The position numbers were made by a program, and so were the translations under genes. A stretch of 64,000 bases of DNA. Source: Tolypeutes matacus (Eukaryota; Chordata; Mammalia; Cingulata; Chlamyphoridae). Positions 23,755 through 36,613 of the stretch are shown piece by piece (the first letter of the stretch is position 1; every line of letters starts with the position of its first letter). The notes below the pieces were generated by a model. The model did not search any database. It saw only the letters and a list, made by a program, of their open reading frames with translations, and was not told where the DNA came from. The stretch spans positions 208,197 to 272,196 of the forward strand of contig JAKSZT010054567.1 in NCBI GenBank assembly GCA_026826555.1. The letters run 5' to 3'.

Positions 23755-24216
23755 ATTTAATTTAATTTATTTATTTCTCCAGACCCCCTCATTGTTTGCA
23801 CTTGCTGTGTCTGTTCATCTTCCTTGTTTCTTTAGGAGGCACCGAGAACTGAGTCTGGGACTTCCAATGTGGGAGAGAGGTGCCTGATCGTTTGAGCAAC
23901 CTCTGTTCCCTGCTTTGTTGTGTCTCTCATTGTTTTTCTTCTTGTGTCTCTTGTTGCATCAACTTGCCTTGCCTGCCCATTGCGTCAGCTTACTGTCTTG
24001 CTTGTTTTCTTTAGGAAGCACCAGAAACCTCTGCTCCCTGCTTTGTTGTTGTGTGTCTCATTATGTTTTTCTTCTTGTGTCTCTTGTTGTGTCATCTGTG
24101 TCAGCTTGCCATGCCTGTCATGCCAGCTCTCTGTCTTCTTTAGGAGGCACCGGGAACCAAACCAGGGACTTCCCATGTGGTAGGTGGGAGCCCAATTGCT
24201 TGAGCCACATCCACTT
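23755..24216 (-). mobile_element. Older DAS-type SINE, extended composite form
   Basis: On the minus strand the right end is a tRNA-like head (GGATGTGGCTCAAGCAATTG, and B-box-like GGTTTGGTTCC). The body contains TTTAGGAGGCACC-type modules at about 23831, 24010 and 24139, and two copies of a GCTTTGTTG segment about 128 bp apart. AATACAAT-GATTTTT sequence is present on both sides (about 23739 and 24218) as an imperfect duplication. It is more diverged than the other SINEs. Confidence 0.8.
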
Positions 24217-24384
24217 CCCAATACAATTGATTTTTGTATGTTGATCTTGTCTCCTACGATCTTCTAAAATCATTTACTATTTCTAGCAATTTTTGTAGAG
24301 TCATTGAGATTTTATACTTAAACCAGCATGTCACCTGCAAAAAGGGGCAGTTTTATTTCTTCCTTTCCAATTGGCATGTCTTTT

Positions 24385-25278
24385 TTTAAATTAATTTTTT
24401 TTTTATTTTTAAAGAAGCTTTAGATTACATAAATGCTACATAAAAAACATAAGGGATTCCCATATGCCCCACTCCCTCCCGCTCCCACACTTTCCCACAT
24501 TAACAACATTCTTCATTAATGTGGAACATTTGTTACAATTGATGAACCCATCTTGAAGCACTGCTACTAACCATGGACTACAGTTTACATTACAGTTTAC
24601 ATTCCGTCCCACACAATTTTGTAAGTTATGACAAAATATACAGTGGCCTGTATCCATCACTGCAATTTCATGCAGAACAAATCCAATGTCCCAAAAATAT
24701 CCCCATATTACAGCTATTCTTCCCTCTCCCATCCCTCAGAACCTCTGGTGGTCACTGTCTTTACAGCAATGATAAGAGTTCTTCCACTGTTAGAATAATA
24801 AGTCTATAGTAGAATAATAATAAGTCTACTTTACTCCGTTGTTCGTTCCCCAATCTTGAGGATTTGGGGATGGTGATGCCTACTCTGTTTCAACTGAAAG
24901 TGGGCTTAGATTCCATGGCGCTGATGGATGGAATGATCTTGCTTGCAGTTGCAGATACTCTCTGTTCCTTGGGATGGGCGTTGCCCTTCATAATCTCCTT
25001 GTTAGTTGTCCTGGGTGAGTCCAATGAACTGGAGAGTAAGTGCTGCAACTCTGCTGAAAATCAGGGCTCACATGGCACATGGACGGACCAAAGATTTAAG
25101 TCTCTGGGACATATATTTATCAGGTATAGTGCTAATTATAGGTTCAAATAAAAGGGGCAGAAGAGCCATGTGTAGAAAACCTATAAGTGAGTCTAATTGT
25201 GTTACATTGGGGAACATAAATTCCAAAGTAAGGCCCATATGACAGGATGATGAATTCCTGAGCTGTCTGCCCTAATCT
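24385..25278 (-). mobile_element. LINE-1 3' UTR insertion
   Basis: It matches 32435-33330 almost base for base over long stretches, both starting from a T-run. GCATGTCTTTT flanks it at 24374-24384 and 25279-25289, showing an independent 5'-truncated insertion with its A-tail on the left. Confidence 0.9.
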
Positions 25279-26407
25279 GCATGTCTTTTAATTCCTATTC
25301 TGTTTTATTGCACTGCCTACCATTTCCAGTACTGTGTTAAATTAGCAGTGGTGAGAGTGGACATCCTTGCCTGTTCCCTATATTATTGAGAAAGCATTCA
25401 GTCAATCACCATTAAATGTGATATTAAATGTAGGGTTTTTGTAGATACTCTAACAAGGTGAGGAAGTTTCCCTCAATTTCTAGTTTTCAAAGTTTTATCA
25501 TGAATGTGTAATCACTTTTGTCAAATATATTCTCTGATTACATCAATTGATATGATCAGGTAATTTTCTTTGTTACCATACAATATAGTATATTACATTG
25601 ACTGATTTTCAAATATTGAACCAGCTATCTATAGAATAAACCCTGCTTGGTCATGGTGAAAAATTATTTTTATATATTGCTGAATTGTATTTGTCACTAT
25701 TTTGTTAAGATGTTTTGTATCTCTGTTCTTGATGTATATTGTTCTATAGTTTTTCTTTTTGGACTTTGGTTTTGGTACCAAGCTGGCTTCATAGAATGAG
25801 TTAGGAAGTGACCTTTCTATTTCTGGAAGAAACTCTGTATAACTGGTGTTAATTCTTTAGATGTTTGGTAAAATCCTCCACTGAATCCCTCTGAGCCTGG
25901 AAATTTCATTTCCAGATTTTAAATTAAGAATTCAATTTCCTTAATAATTATATGACTATCCAAAATATCCAGTTCTTACTGGGTGAGTTGTGGTAATTCA
26001 TATTTTTCAAGGAATTGGTCCAATTAATTTACATTGTCAGATTTATGTGTGTAAAATCATTTGTAGTATTTGTTGTCCTTTTGATGTCTGAAGGATCTGT
26101 ACTAATATGCTTAATTTTGTATCTTTATTAGTAACTGCCTTTTTCCCTCCTTGTCAGTTTGCTAGAGGTTCTTCAATTTGATCTTTTCAAAGAACCAGCT
26201 TCTTGTTTCATTGATTTTTTCTCTATTGTGTTTGTCAGTTTTGATTTTTGTTTAAATTATTTGATTTCTTCTGCTTAGTTTGGGTTTATTTTGCCCTTAT
26301 TTTTCTAGTTTCTTGAGATGAGAGATTCATTTATAGATTTGAGACATTCTCTTGTAATGTAATCATTTAGTGATCTATATTTCTCTGTCAGCAGTGCTTT
26401 AGTTGAA

Positions 26408-27128
26408 GCCCACATATTGTTTATCCATTTATCAATTAGGGACATTTGGGTTGTTTCCATTTGCGGGCTATTAAGAATAGTGTGGCTGTGAACATTCATG
26501 GACAAGATTTTGTTTGAGTCTGCTTTCAATTATTTTGTATATGTACCTAGGAGTGGAATTACTAAATTGTATGGTAATTCTATATTTAATATTTTGATGA
26601 ATTACCAAACTGTTTTCAACAGTGGCTCTACTACTTTACATTCCCATGAGCAATGTATGAGTTTCATTTTCTCCACATCTTTACTAACAGGTTTTATTTT
26701 CCACTTCTTGATTATAGCCATTCTACTACTTTGAAGTGGTATCTCATTGTTTATTATGATGTTCTTTTCCTTAATGATTAATAGTGCTGAGCATCTTTTC
26801 ATGAGCTTTTTGGCCATCTTTTTGGGGGGTGATTTTTTTCAAGTTCTTTGCCAACTTGTAATTGAGTTGATTTTTTGTTTGTTTGTTTTTGTATATTATG
26901 GAACTCTTTGTATATTATGGATACAGATGCTTATCAGGCATATGATTGGCAAATATTTCCTCTCATTCTATTGGTTGTCTTTTCACTTTCTTGATAGGAT
27001 CCTTTGATGCACACGTTTTTAATCTTGATGATGTACAATTTATTTATTTTGTTGATTGTGCTTTTTGGTGTCATATCTAAGAATCCACTGGCGAATCCAA
27101 AGTCATATAGATTTATTCCTATGTTTTT
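26408..27128 (-). mobile_element. LINE-1 ORF2 3' segment within older LINE-1
   Basis: About 720 bp read on the minus strand as the C-terminal third of ORF2. The host L1 sequence before it (CAGCAGTGCTTTAGTTG...CCCACATA) resumes after it at AAGTTTTAGTATGTTGTG. The junctions are blurred and I see no clean duplication, so rearrangement is possible. Confidence 0.6.
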
Positions 27129-27967
27129 TTCCCAAGTTTTAGTATGTTGTGTTTCATTTTCATTGGTCTCAAGATATTTCCTCATTTTCTTGTGATTTCT
27201 TCTTTGATCCATTGGTTGTTTAAGAATATGTTGTTCAATTTCCACACATTTGCAATTTTTCAGATTTCCTTCTGTTATCGATTACTAATTTCATTCCATT
27301 GTGGTCAGAAAAGATACTTTGTATCATTTTAACCTTTTAAATATTTTGACTTGCTTTATGACCTAATATACGTTCTTTCCTAGAGAATGATATATGTGTA
27401 CTTAAGAAGAATGTGTACTGTGTTTTTGTTGGGTGTATGTGTTTTATAAGTATAGTTGGTTTATGTAGTATTGTTCAAGTCCGTTATTTCCTTACTGATC
27501 TTCTGTACTGTTGTTATATGCATTTTTTAAAGTATAGTATTGAAGTCTCCAACTAATATTTTTGAAATGTCAATTTCTACTTTTAATTCAATTATTTTTG
27601 TAACATGTATTTTGGGGATCTGTTGTTAAGTGCCTGTATTTTTTATCTTCTCAATGGTTGACCCTTTTATCAACATGTAATGTCCTTCTTTGTCTCCTGT
27701 AACAATTTTTTACTTAAAGTCTTTTTTTTTTTTGGTCTGATATTATAATAGACATCTTAGCTTTCTTTTGCTTATTATTTGCATGGAATATCTTTTTTCA
27801 TCCTTTCAAACTATTTGTGTCTCTGAGTGTAAAACGAGCCTCTTTTTGACAGCATATAGTTGGATCATGTTTTATAAATCCATCCTGCTAATCTCTTTCT
27901 TTTAATTGGAGTTTAAACAATTTACATTTAACGTAATTACTAATAAGGAAGGGCTTGTTTCTGCATT

Positions 27968-28082
27968 GTGGTATTCTATCCATATCAGACGGAGAGTCCC
28001 CTGATCCCAGTTTCTCTTCTTGTCTTATTCTTTCTTTCTCGTCCGCGGCACTGTTTTCACGGACCCAGGTCCTGACCGGCAA
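27968..28082. other. GC-rich 115-bp block of unknown origin
   Basis: Related L1 sequence goes directly from about 27967 to about 28083. The block between has several CpGs (including GTCCGCGG) in a region otherwise nearly free of them. I cannot name it. See findings. Confidence 0.55.
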
Positions 28083-30390
28083 CATATGTCTCATATCTTT
28101 TATTTTGTTCCTCAATTTCTCTATTACTGTATTATTTTGTGATAGATATTTCCTAAAGTACTATTTTTATTCTAGTCCATTTTCTTAGTGGTTGCCTTGG
28201 GGATTAAAGTTAACATATTCATGTGTAACAACCTATTTTGAATTAATACCAACTTAGTTTCAGTGGCATACAAAAACTTTTTTCTATATAGTTGCCTCCT
28301 TTTATGTTATTACTGCCACAAATTATAACTTTATACATTGTGTGCACATGAAGGATGATAATTGTGTTTTTTTGCAGTTGTCTTTTAAATCATATAGAAA
28401 GAAAATGGATTTACTAACTAAAAATACCTTACTACTGACTTTTATATTTACCTATGGAGTTAATTTTACCAGTAGTCTTTATTTCCTCATGCAGATCTGG
28501 TCTAGTGCCCTTTCATTTCAACCTGAAAGACTCCCTTTAGCTTTTCTTCTAGGGCAAAGCTACTAGTGATGAGCTCAGATTTTATCTGTGAACATCTTAA
28601 TTTCTCCTCCATTTTCAAAGGATAGGTTTGCAGATATAGAATTCATTGTTGAGAGTATCTTTCAGTACTCTGAATATGTCATTTTGCTGCCTTCAGGCCT
28701 CCATGGTTTCTGATGAAAAATCAGCTGTTAATCTTATTGAGGGTCACTTGTACATAACGAGTCACTTTCAAGACTCTACCTTTGGCATTTGATAGTTCGA
28801 TTATAGTGTGTCTCCATTTGGATCTCTGAGTTTATCTGTCTTGGAGTTTCATCCAACTTCTTGGATGTGTAGATTTATGTTTTTCACTAAATTTTGGAAA
28901 TCTTCAAAGAGTATTCCTTCAAATACTCTTGCTGCCTCCTTCTCTCCACTGCTTCTGGACTCCCATTATGTATATAGTAATATCCATAATGGTCTGGGGC
29001 TCTATTCATTTTTCGTTATTGTTTTTTCTGCTCCTCAGACTGGGTAATCTCAATTGATTGACCTATCTTTAAATTTGATGATTCTTTCTTTTGCCAATTG
29101 AAATCTGCTGTTGAGCCCCTCTAGTGATTTTTTCATTTCATGTATTTTCAACTCCAGAATTTATATTTGGTTCCTTTTTAATAATTTCTATCTCTTTATA
29201 TTCTGTATTTCATGAGACATCATTCTCTGGTTTCCTTTTATTCTTTGAGCATACATCAAACAGTTGATCTAAAGACTTACTAGAGTAAGTCTAACTTGTG
29301 ACTATCTTCTGGGGTAGCGTTTATTAATTTTTTTCTCTGTGTATGGGCCATACTACTTTGTTTCTTTGCATGCCCTGTAATTTTTTTGTTGTAAATGGAT
29401 ATTTTGAATATTACAATGTAGCATCTCTGGAAATCAGATTCTCTCCCATCTCAGGGTTTGTTACTGATGCTTGTTGCACTTGTTTGTTTAGTGACTTTTC
29501 TGAATTTTGTGGTTTGTATTCTTTGTTGTGTGTAGCCACCAAAGTATCTGTTCTATTAGCCTAGTGATCAACTAGTGATTTGACACAGATATCCTTCAAT
29601 GCCTTGAATCAAAATATAAAAAATAAAAAAAGTCTCCCCGTCTTTATGAGACTCTATGTGTTGAAGCATGCCTTCAATACTCAGTCGGGCAACTTACAAC
29701 TCTGAGTTAGCTTTCACTTCCTGCTTATGCAGAACTGAATGTCATCTAGAGGTGAAAGATTAATACCTCTTCAGATCATTTCTGAGCATGTGCCCACCCC
29801 TAGGCATTTGTGTGGCCTTCTGATTACTAGGAATATGCAGGAACTTTTCAAAGGCCTTATTCTCAAATTATCTCATTCCCTAGCCTTTCCTTCCAAGCTT
29901 TTTCATTAATCTATTATTTCTCCCAATTGTTATACCTTGTCCCAGGTGGCAGAGACAAATTACATGTTATATATTTGCCTTTAAATGTTTTTGACTTCAG
30001 TCCTGGGAAAGCTCCAAGTTAGGTGAAATAAAGCCAGCCTCATAGCTGGTCTAGCCACCAGAAAAGTAAAAACAACTACAGTTATTTGGAGAATGAGATC
30101 ATTTCTGCTCCCTCTGTTACTAGGTACTTATACAAGAATGCAGACTATTTTCTTTAAACCTGCCATGGAGGTGGGGAGTGGAGGATAGGATAAAACAAAA
30201 AATGCCACAAAGAACCCCTTAACAAGATTCAGCTGTTTTATCTTGATTCAGCATTCCCTTGGTTGCTGAAAGCTTTTGATTAGTTTTCAGAGTTTCAAAA
30301 AAGCTGAATTGAACAGTTTTTGCCAATTTATTTTGTTGCATTTGTGGAAAGCTGGACTATTGTAGTTTCTTATACTGCCATTTTCCTAGC

Positions 30391-30854
30391 TATAGTGCTT
30401 GACAAAGGTGGAAATCTAGGGTTTCCACTTGGCCTTTGTTGACAGGGGTAGAGGTGTGAGCCATAGTTTTTTCTGCGGTGTTTGACTGGAGCAGAGCAGT
30501 TATTGCTTAATAATTTTCTGTCTTGCTAGGTTGTACCTTTCCTGTTTTTTAAAAATCTGTGCACATAAAAATTTTTTTTGGAATATGGACTGGATATTAG
30601 AGGATATGATATAATCAAGTGTTTTAAGTAATGATTATAGCATTTTGGTTATGAGGGTTATCTTAATTTTTAGGAGATACAAATTAATTATTTAAAGATA
30701 AAATATTAGATATACAACTTACTCTCAAATGGTATAATAGCAAAGATATATTTTATAGAAAAACAAAGAAAATGTGCAAAGTATAAATTTTCAAATCTAG
30801 GTGGAAAGTAAATGGGCATTCATTGTAGAATGCATTCAGGGAGTTATATAATTA
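30391..30854. other. Unassigned spacer between old L1 and MaLR provirus
   Basis: AT-rich, with no gene. The last 20 bases (ATAATTACCATA) resemble the ORF2 GAATTACCATATGACC segment that resumes at 36870. The provirus therefore probably inserted in an old L1. Confidence 0.5.
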
Positions 30855-30859
30855 CCATA

Positions 30860-31302
30860 TGTGGTGGTTTGAAACAGTAGGTACAACAGAAGATGATGTT
30901 CTTAAAGCTAATCTATTCCTGTGGGTATAAAACTATTGTACGTAGGAACCTTTGATTAGGTTACTTCAGTTAAGGTGTGGTCTGGGTGAGTCTTACTCCT
31001 CTTACTGGAGTCCTTTATAAATGGGTTGAATACACACAAAGAGAGAAATCCATAGAAACAAGAAGCTGAAATTAATGCAACGCAGAAGAGAAGGGAGAGA
31101 TCAGCAGAAGCCACCACGTGCCTTGGCATGTGACAGGAACACCAGTACCCGGTCTTTAGGAAGAAAGCATTGTCTTGATGATGCCTTGATTTGGACATTT
31201 TCAAGGCCTCAGAACTGTAAGATTATAAGCTAATTAATTTCCATTGTTAAAAGCCATCCCATTTCATGGCATCTGCTTTAAGCAGCCTAGGAAACTAAAA
31301 CA
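30860..31302 (+). repeat. 5' LTR of older MaLR-like provirus
   Basis: 443 bp, with TG...CA ends. Compared with its partner it lacks the long GA repeat. Confidence 0.88.
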
Positions 31303-31325
31303 GATTTTGGTACCAGGAGAGTGGG

Positions 31326-32390
31326 GTGTTGCTATTGGAAATACCAAAAATATGGAAACAGCCTTGTAATTGGGTATTGGGTAGAGGATGGAAGAATTGT
31401 GAGATGCTTGACAGAAAAGGCCTAGATTGCTTTGAAGAGACTGTTGGTAAAAATGTGAAAGCTACTTCAGATGAGTCCTTAGACAGAAATGATGAATGTG
31501 TCATTGCAAACTGGAAGAAAGACGACCCTTGTTTTAAAGTGGCAGAGAACTGGGCAAAATTGAGTACTGATGTCAGATGGAAGGCAGAATTTGAAAGTGA
31601 CGAGCTTGGCTATTTAGCTGAGGTGATTTCCAAACTATATGGAAAGTGCAGCCTGGTTTCACCTTGCAGCTTACAGTAAAATGCGAGAGGAAAGGGATAA
31701 GCTAAGAACTGAACTCCTGGGCACAAGGAAACCAAAAATTGATGATTTGGAAAATTCTGAGCTTTCAGAAAGTGAGTCCCCAGAGAATAGTGCCCCATGT
31801 GAGGTTTAATTGAACATGGATCCAGTCAGCCATTTCAATGCAAGTCAGGATTGGAAATGCAGTTATCCAGAAAGGATTTGTGGAAAGTTCTTTTGTCTGA
31901 TAGTTTGGACCCATGTTTATTACCTGCTAAACCAACAAGTTTTTTGCAAGATCTGTATGAATGGAACCACTGTCAGCCTGAGCTAAAAGGGACAGATTGA
32001 AAAAAAAATTACTTCAAAGAAGCATCATCGAAGCTGAAGTCTGTACGGAAGGCATCTTCTTAGGCCAAGAGAGCAAGCTCACCCATGTGAGTGGAATGGG
32101 TGAGTATGCCCTGGCACTTGGAGAGGGGAGTTCTCTGCTCTTTTCTTCAAGAAGAGTGTTATCATCCCAGTTTTTTCAGATGCCTGGGGCTGCCACCCCA
32201 GTGTTTAACAAGGGTGTAGCCTAGAGCCTGGCCACCATCCCAATGTTTGATAAGGGTGGAACCTTCACCCCAGTGTTTGGGGAGAGCAGCACCCCAGTAA
32301 TTGGGGAGAGCATGGCCTTTATGCAAGTACTTGGAAAGGGTGGGGCTGATGCTCCATCAGACCCAGAGGATGAAACATTGTTACTAACAT
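31326..32390 (+). pseudogene. MaLR internal frame remnant, decayed
   Basis: DNA here is colinear with 15950-17160. For example AAAAGGCCTAGATTGCTTTG and ACCCTTGTTTTAAAGTGGCA have counterparts there. The first 117 codons are open and then close; later parts are frameshifted. The GAGGGTGG-type repeat zone is present but irregular (about 32100-32350). Confidence 0.75.
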
Positions 32391-32434
32391 GACTCTTAGG
32401 GCTTGTAATCTAATAGAATATGCCCTGCAGGTTT

Positions 32435-35400
32435 GTTTTTTTTTTAATTTTTAAATTTTACTTTTAAAGAAGCGTTACATTACATAAATGTTACAAAAAA
32501 TATATAGAAGATTCCCATATGCCCCAACCCCTCTCCCTCCCACACTTTCCCACATTAACAACATCCTTCATTAGTGTGGTACATTTGTTACAATTGATGA
32601 GCCCATACTAAACCACTGCTACTAACCATGGACTATAATTTACATTATAGATTACACTCTGTCCCGCACAATTTTGTAGGTTATGACAAAATACACAATG
32701 GCCTGTATCCGTCATTGCAATGTCATGCAGGAGAATTCCAATGTCCCGAAAATGCCCCCATATTACACCTATTCTTCCCTCTCCCTCCCCTCAGAACCTT
32801 TGGTGGCCACTGCCTTTATATCAATGATAAAATTTCTTCCATTGCTAGAATAATAATAAGTCTATAGTAGAATAATAATAAGTCTACTTTAATCCACTGT
32901 TCATTCCCCAATCCTGAGGATTTGGGGATGGTGATGCCCACCCAGTTTCTAATTGAGAGGGAGCTTAGATCCCATGGGGCAGATGGATGGAACTATCTTG
33001 CTTGCAGATACAGATACCCTCTGTTCCTTGGGATGGGTGTTGTCCATTGTCATCTCCTTGCTAGTTGTCCTCAGTGAGTCCAATGAAATGAAGAGCAGGT
33101 TTTGCAAATCTGCTGAGATTCAGAGCTCAACTGGCACATGGAAAAACCAAAGATTTAAGTCTCTGGGACATATATTTAACAAGTATAGTGCTAATTATAG
33201 GTTCAAATAAAAGGGGCAGAAAAGCCATGTATAGCGAAACTATAAATGGGTCTAATTCTGTTACACTGGGGGTATAAAATCAAAAGTAAGGCCCACTGAC
33301 AGGGTGCCGAATTCCTGAGCTTGTGTGCCCTGCTTATAGTATCTGGATATCTCTAGAACACTCAAGAGACCCGCTAATTGAGGCAATGTTTTTTACTGTG
33401 GCAGTCAATGAGATCCTGCTGAGAAATGCATAAGCGTAACCTCTAGAATGACCTCCCAACTCACTTTGAAATCTCTTAGCAATAAAAACCCATTTGTATT
33501 AATATTTTCCCCTTTTGATCAAGTCTTTTTCCAGATGCATTGCTAAGTGGCTCTTGGTAATAATCCCTTGGTGCCAGGGAGGTTTATCCCTGGGAGTCAT
33601 GTCCCATGCTGGCAGTAAGTTTTGCTTAGAGAGATGCCACATCTGAGCAACACGGAGGATTCCAGGAGGTAACACTTAGGCAATATATAATACTAGGCTA
33701 AGTTTCAGTTTCACAAGAAAAGGTTCATAAGTACAATCATCAATATCAAAGGCCTGGCGTAATGGTCTGTCTTTCTTCACTAGGCACTACCCTTGTACTT
33801 GGGGGATTCTTGCTGTCCTATTAGAGAAAGTAGCGGATCTCCCCAGGATGGAAATTCAATATTCTTTCAGTTATTATGTGGGTCTCCACCCACTGAGGCA
33901 ATGCCCCTTGAACATCTGAATGTATTCATATGCCTTAGAGTCATGCTCCAGGTGCACCCCTCCCCATACATCCCCCATCACCAACATCCTGCATCAATGA
34001 GCCTTTCCTGCCACAGTTGTGACCCTTCTGTGATCCAAAACCTCTCCAAAAATTAAGCGAACAAAATAACCAAATAAAATTAACAAGAAAATGAAGTAAC
34101 AATAGTTTTAAAAATAAAATACAAAAATATTAAAAATTTGAATATAAAATTTTTTTAGACATTGTGTCTTTCATCACTGTAAGATCTGTTGTCTTGTATG
34201 TACAGTGATACTTTCTTCTATATATTCCCCTAGTGTCTTATTTTTCTCATTTTATCTTCAAAGAAGTTTTAGGTTACAGAAAACGCGTAGAAAATAGAGG
34301 GGATTCCCATATACCCAATGCCCTCCCCCTTTTCCACTCACCCCTATTAATAACATTTTACATGTTACAGCAATTTGATATTATTGATGAATTCCAAAAA
34401 GAAATATTGGATTATGCTGGTAAACTGGTCTGTTCCTCTGGGCATGATTATATTATGATTAGGGCTTTGATTGGGCCACATCAGTAGGGCATTGAGTCCC
34501 TGCCCCATGGTGGTTGAGGACTCACAGATAAAAGACATGGCAAAGGACAGAGTTGGGAGTTTTAATGCTGGAGTCTTGAGCTGGAGCCCAGGGAAGTAAG
34601 TACACAGAGGAGCTTGGTCATAAGGAAAAAGAGAAGGCCCTGGGAAGAGAAACAAGCCGTTAGCCTAACAGTCTACAGCTGGCCTTGTGGAGATAGAGCC
34701 GTTGACCCCAGAGAGAAGCAAGCCCTAGAAAGAGAGGAACCCAGGAAGCCTGAACCTTGGCAGACGTCGGCAACCATCTTGCTCTAACACGTGGCCACAG
34801 ACTTTGGTGAGGGAAGTAACTTATGCTTTATGGCCTGGTAACTGAAAGCTTCTACCTCAAATAAATACCCTTTATGAAAACCAACTGATTTCTGGTATTT
34901 TGTATCAGCACCCCTTTGGCTAACTAATACACATGTGGATGGTACATTTGTTACAATTGATGTACAAATATTGAAGCATTGCTACTCATAACCATGTCCA
35001 TGGTTTATATTATGGTTTACATTTTGGACAGTACACTTTTATAGGTTTTGATGAAATTTGAAATGGCCTGTATCTGTTATTGCAAGATCATGCAGAACAA
35101 TTCTAATGCCCTAAAAATACCCTATGTTCCATCTATTCTATTCTTCCCTCTCCCTCCCCTTGGAACCTGTGGTAACCACTAAGTTTCAACTTTTGACGAG
35201 TAAGAGTCATAATTATTTGTAATATCAATGGCTTGGCATATTGGCTGTTTTATTAAGCACTGCCTGTGTTCTCGAGGGATTCTTGTCCCTCTAAATGAGA
35301 ACATAGGAGGACTCCCCAGGATGGGAGTTTGATATTTTCTTGTTTATTGTGTGGTTCTCCATCCATTGAGATAACACATTATGACAAGATGAACACTTAT

Positions 35401-36077
35401 ATATTCTATAGAAACATGCCCCAGGTGAGCCCTATCCCATATATTTCCCCCACACCCAATGCCCTACACCAGTAACTTTCCCCTGCCATACTTGCCAAAA
35501 GAACATTCCCAACATTGTAGTTTTAACCACAGACCTGAAAATCCCCAGAGTTCATCTGCTCTTTCCCCTAACCCTCCCCCCAGTTCCACGGATAGTCCAA
35601 TCTAACCCCCTACCCAACTCCCCCTCACAGACCAGCACCACCGAACTTAATCACATCACCCCACCACTCTCATGCCCATCCACTGCCCAACCACACCCTT
35701 CCATCTTATCATAGATTTTGCCCATAAGGGCATTGGCTCACCATCCTCTACTACCTTTCTGTCTCCTATAAACCTATCTTCCAGACTCTAGCTCTGTAAG
35801 TCTGCTCAATTTGCTTAATTCATATCAGTGAGGTCAAGTAATATTTGTCTTTCATTGCCTGGCTTACTTCACTCAACATAAGGTCTTCAAGATTCATCCA
35901 TGTTACCCCATGTGTTAATACTGTATTCCTTCTTACAGCTGAGTAATATTCCATTGTATGTATATGTCACAGTTTACTTATCCATTCATCTGTTGATGGA
36001 CATTTGGGTTGCTTCTAATTTTGGCAATAGTGAATAATGCCACTATGAACACTGGTGTGCATATGTCTGTTCATGGC
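32435..36077 (-). mobile_element. LINE-1 3' region with duplicated 3' UTR, inserted in provirus
   Basis: The left end is a T-run (A-tail of a minus-strand L1). The right end is ORF2 C-terminal sequence (36000-36076). CCCTGCAGG at 32424 and CCCTGCAAGG at 36078 form the apparent target duplication. Blocks at 32440-32790 and 33740-34020 recur as diverged copies at 34226-35160 and 35210-35490, so the UTR contains two related halves. A solo LTR interrupts the second half. Confidence 0.78.
34365..34930 (+). mobile_element. Solo LTR, same class as the 508-bp LTRs
   Basis: About 566 bp are related to 15365-15872 along their length (GATGAATTCCAAAA near the start, AATAAATACCCTTTATGAAA and CACCCCTTTGGCTAACTAAT at the end). 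ACATGT stands on both sides (34360-34365, 34931-34936). It interrupts L1 3' UTR sequence that is continuous in other copies. Confidence 0.85.
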
Positions 36078-36394
36078 CCCCTGCAAGGTTCTGGAATTGT
36101 TTGGGACCCATTACTACTGTTTTCTTTCCCATTTCTCCCTATGGAAATCTGAAAGTTTATTCTATGCCTATCTCTCCCTTGTATATTGGAAGCAGATAAC
36201 TTGTTTTCTAGGTTTCACAGTACACAGATAGAGGGTAATTGTGCCCCAAGACAGACTACACCTATGGCCAATTTTGGTGAAACTTTGTACTTAGCATTGT
36301 TAAGGTAATGACTTAAGGTTTGGGAATATTGTGATGGAATGAATGTATTTTGTTAGTGAAAACAACATGTCTTTTTGGGGCCCAGTGTGTGGAG

Positions 36395-36564
36395 TGTGGT
36401 GGTTTGAAACTGTATGTACCCCAGAAAATCATGTTCTTAAAGTTTATCCATTCCTGTAGGTGTAAACCTACTGTAAGTAGGACCTTTTGATGAGGTTATG
36501 TCAGTTAAGGCGTGGCCCAGGATGAGTCTTAATCCTCTTACTAGAGTCCTTTATAAATAGGATG

Positions 36565-36613
<49 letters not shown>

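Larger units (their letters stand above)
23105..30390 (-). mobile_element. Old LINE-1, long 5' portion with several nested inserts
   Basis: Minus-strand L1 from the ORF2 C-terminal region near 23105, through RT (about 25.3-26.3 kb), endonuclease and ORF1 regions, to a 5' UTR ending near 30385 (ACTGCCATTTTCC). All frames are broken. Inserts: L1 tail at 23343-23454, SINE composite at about 23755-24216, L1 3' UTR at 24385-25278, an L1 piece at about 26408-27128, and the GC-rich block at 27968-28082. Confidence 0.82.

Noticed and set aside
35560..35710. C-rich strand resembling a regulatory or G-quadruplex zone
   Set aside because: It is part of the L1 3' UTR family and shows no regular G-tract spacing on the other strand, so I see no basis for a separate element.
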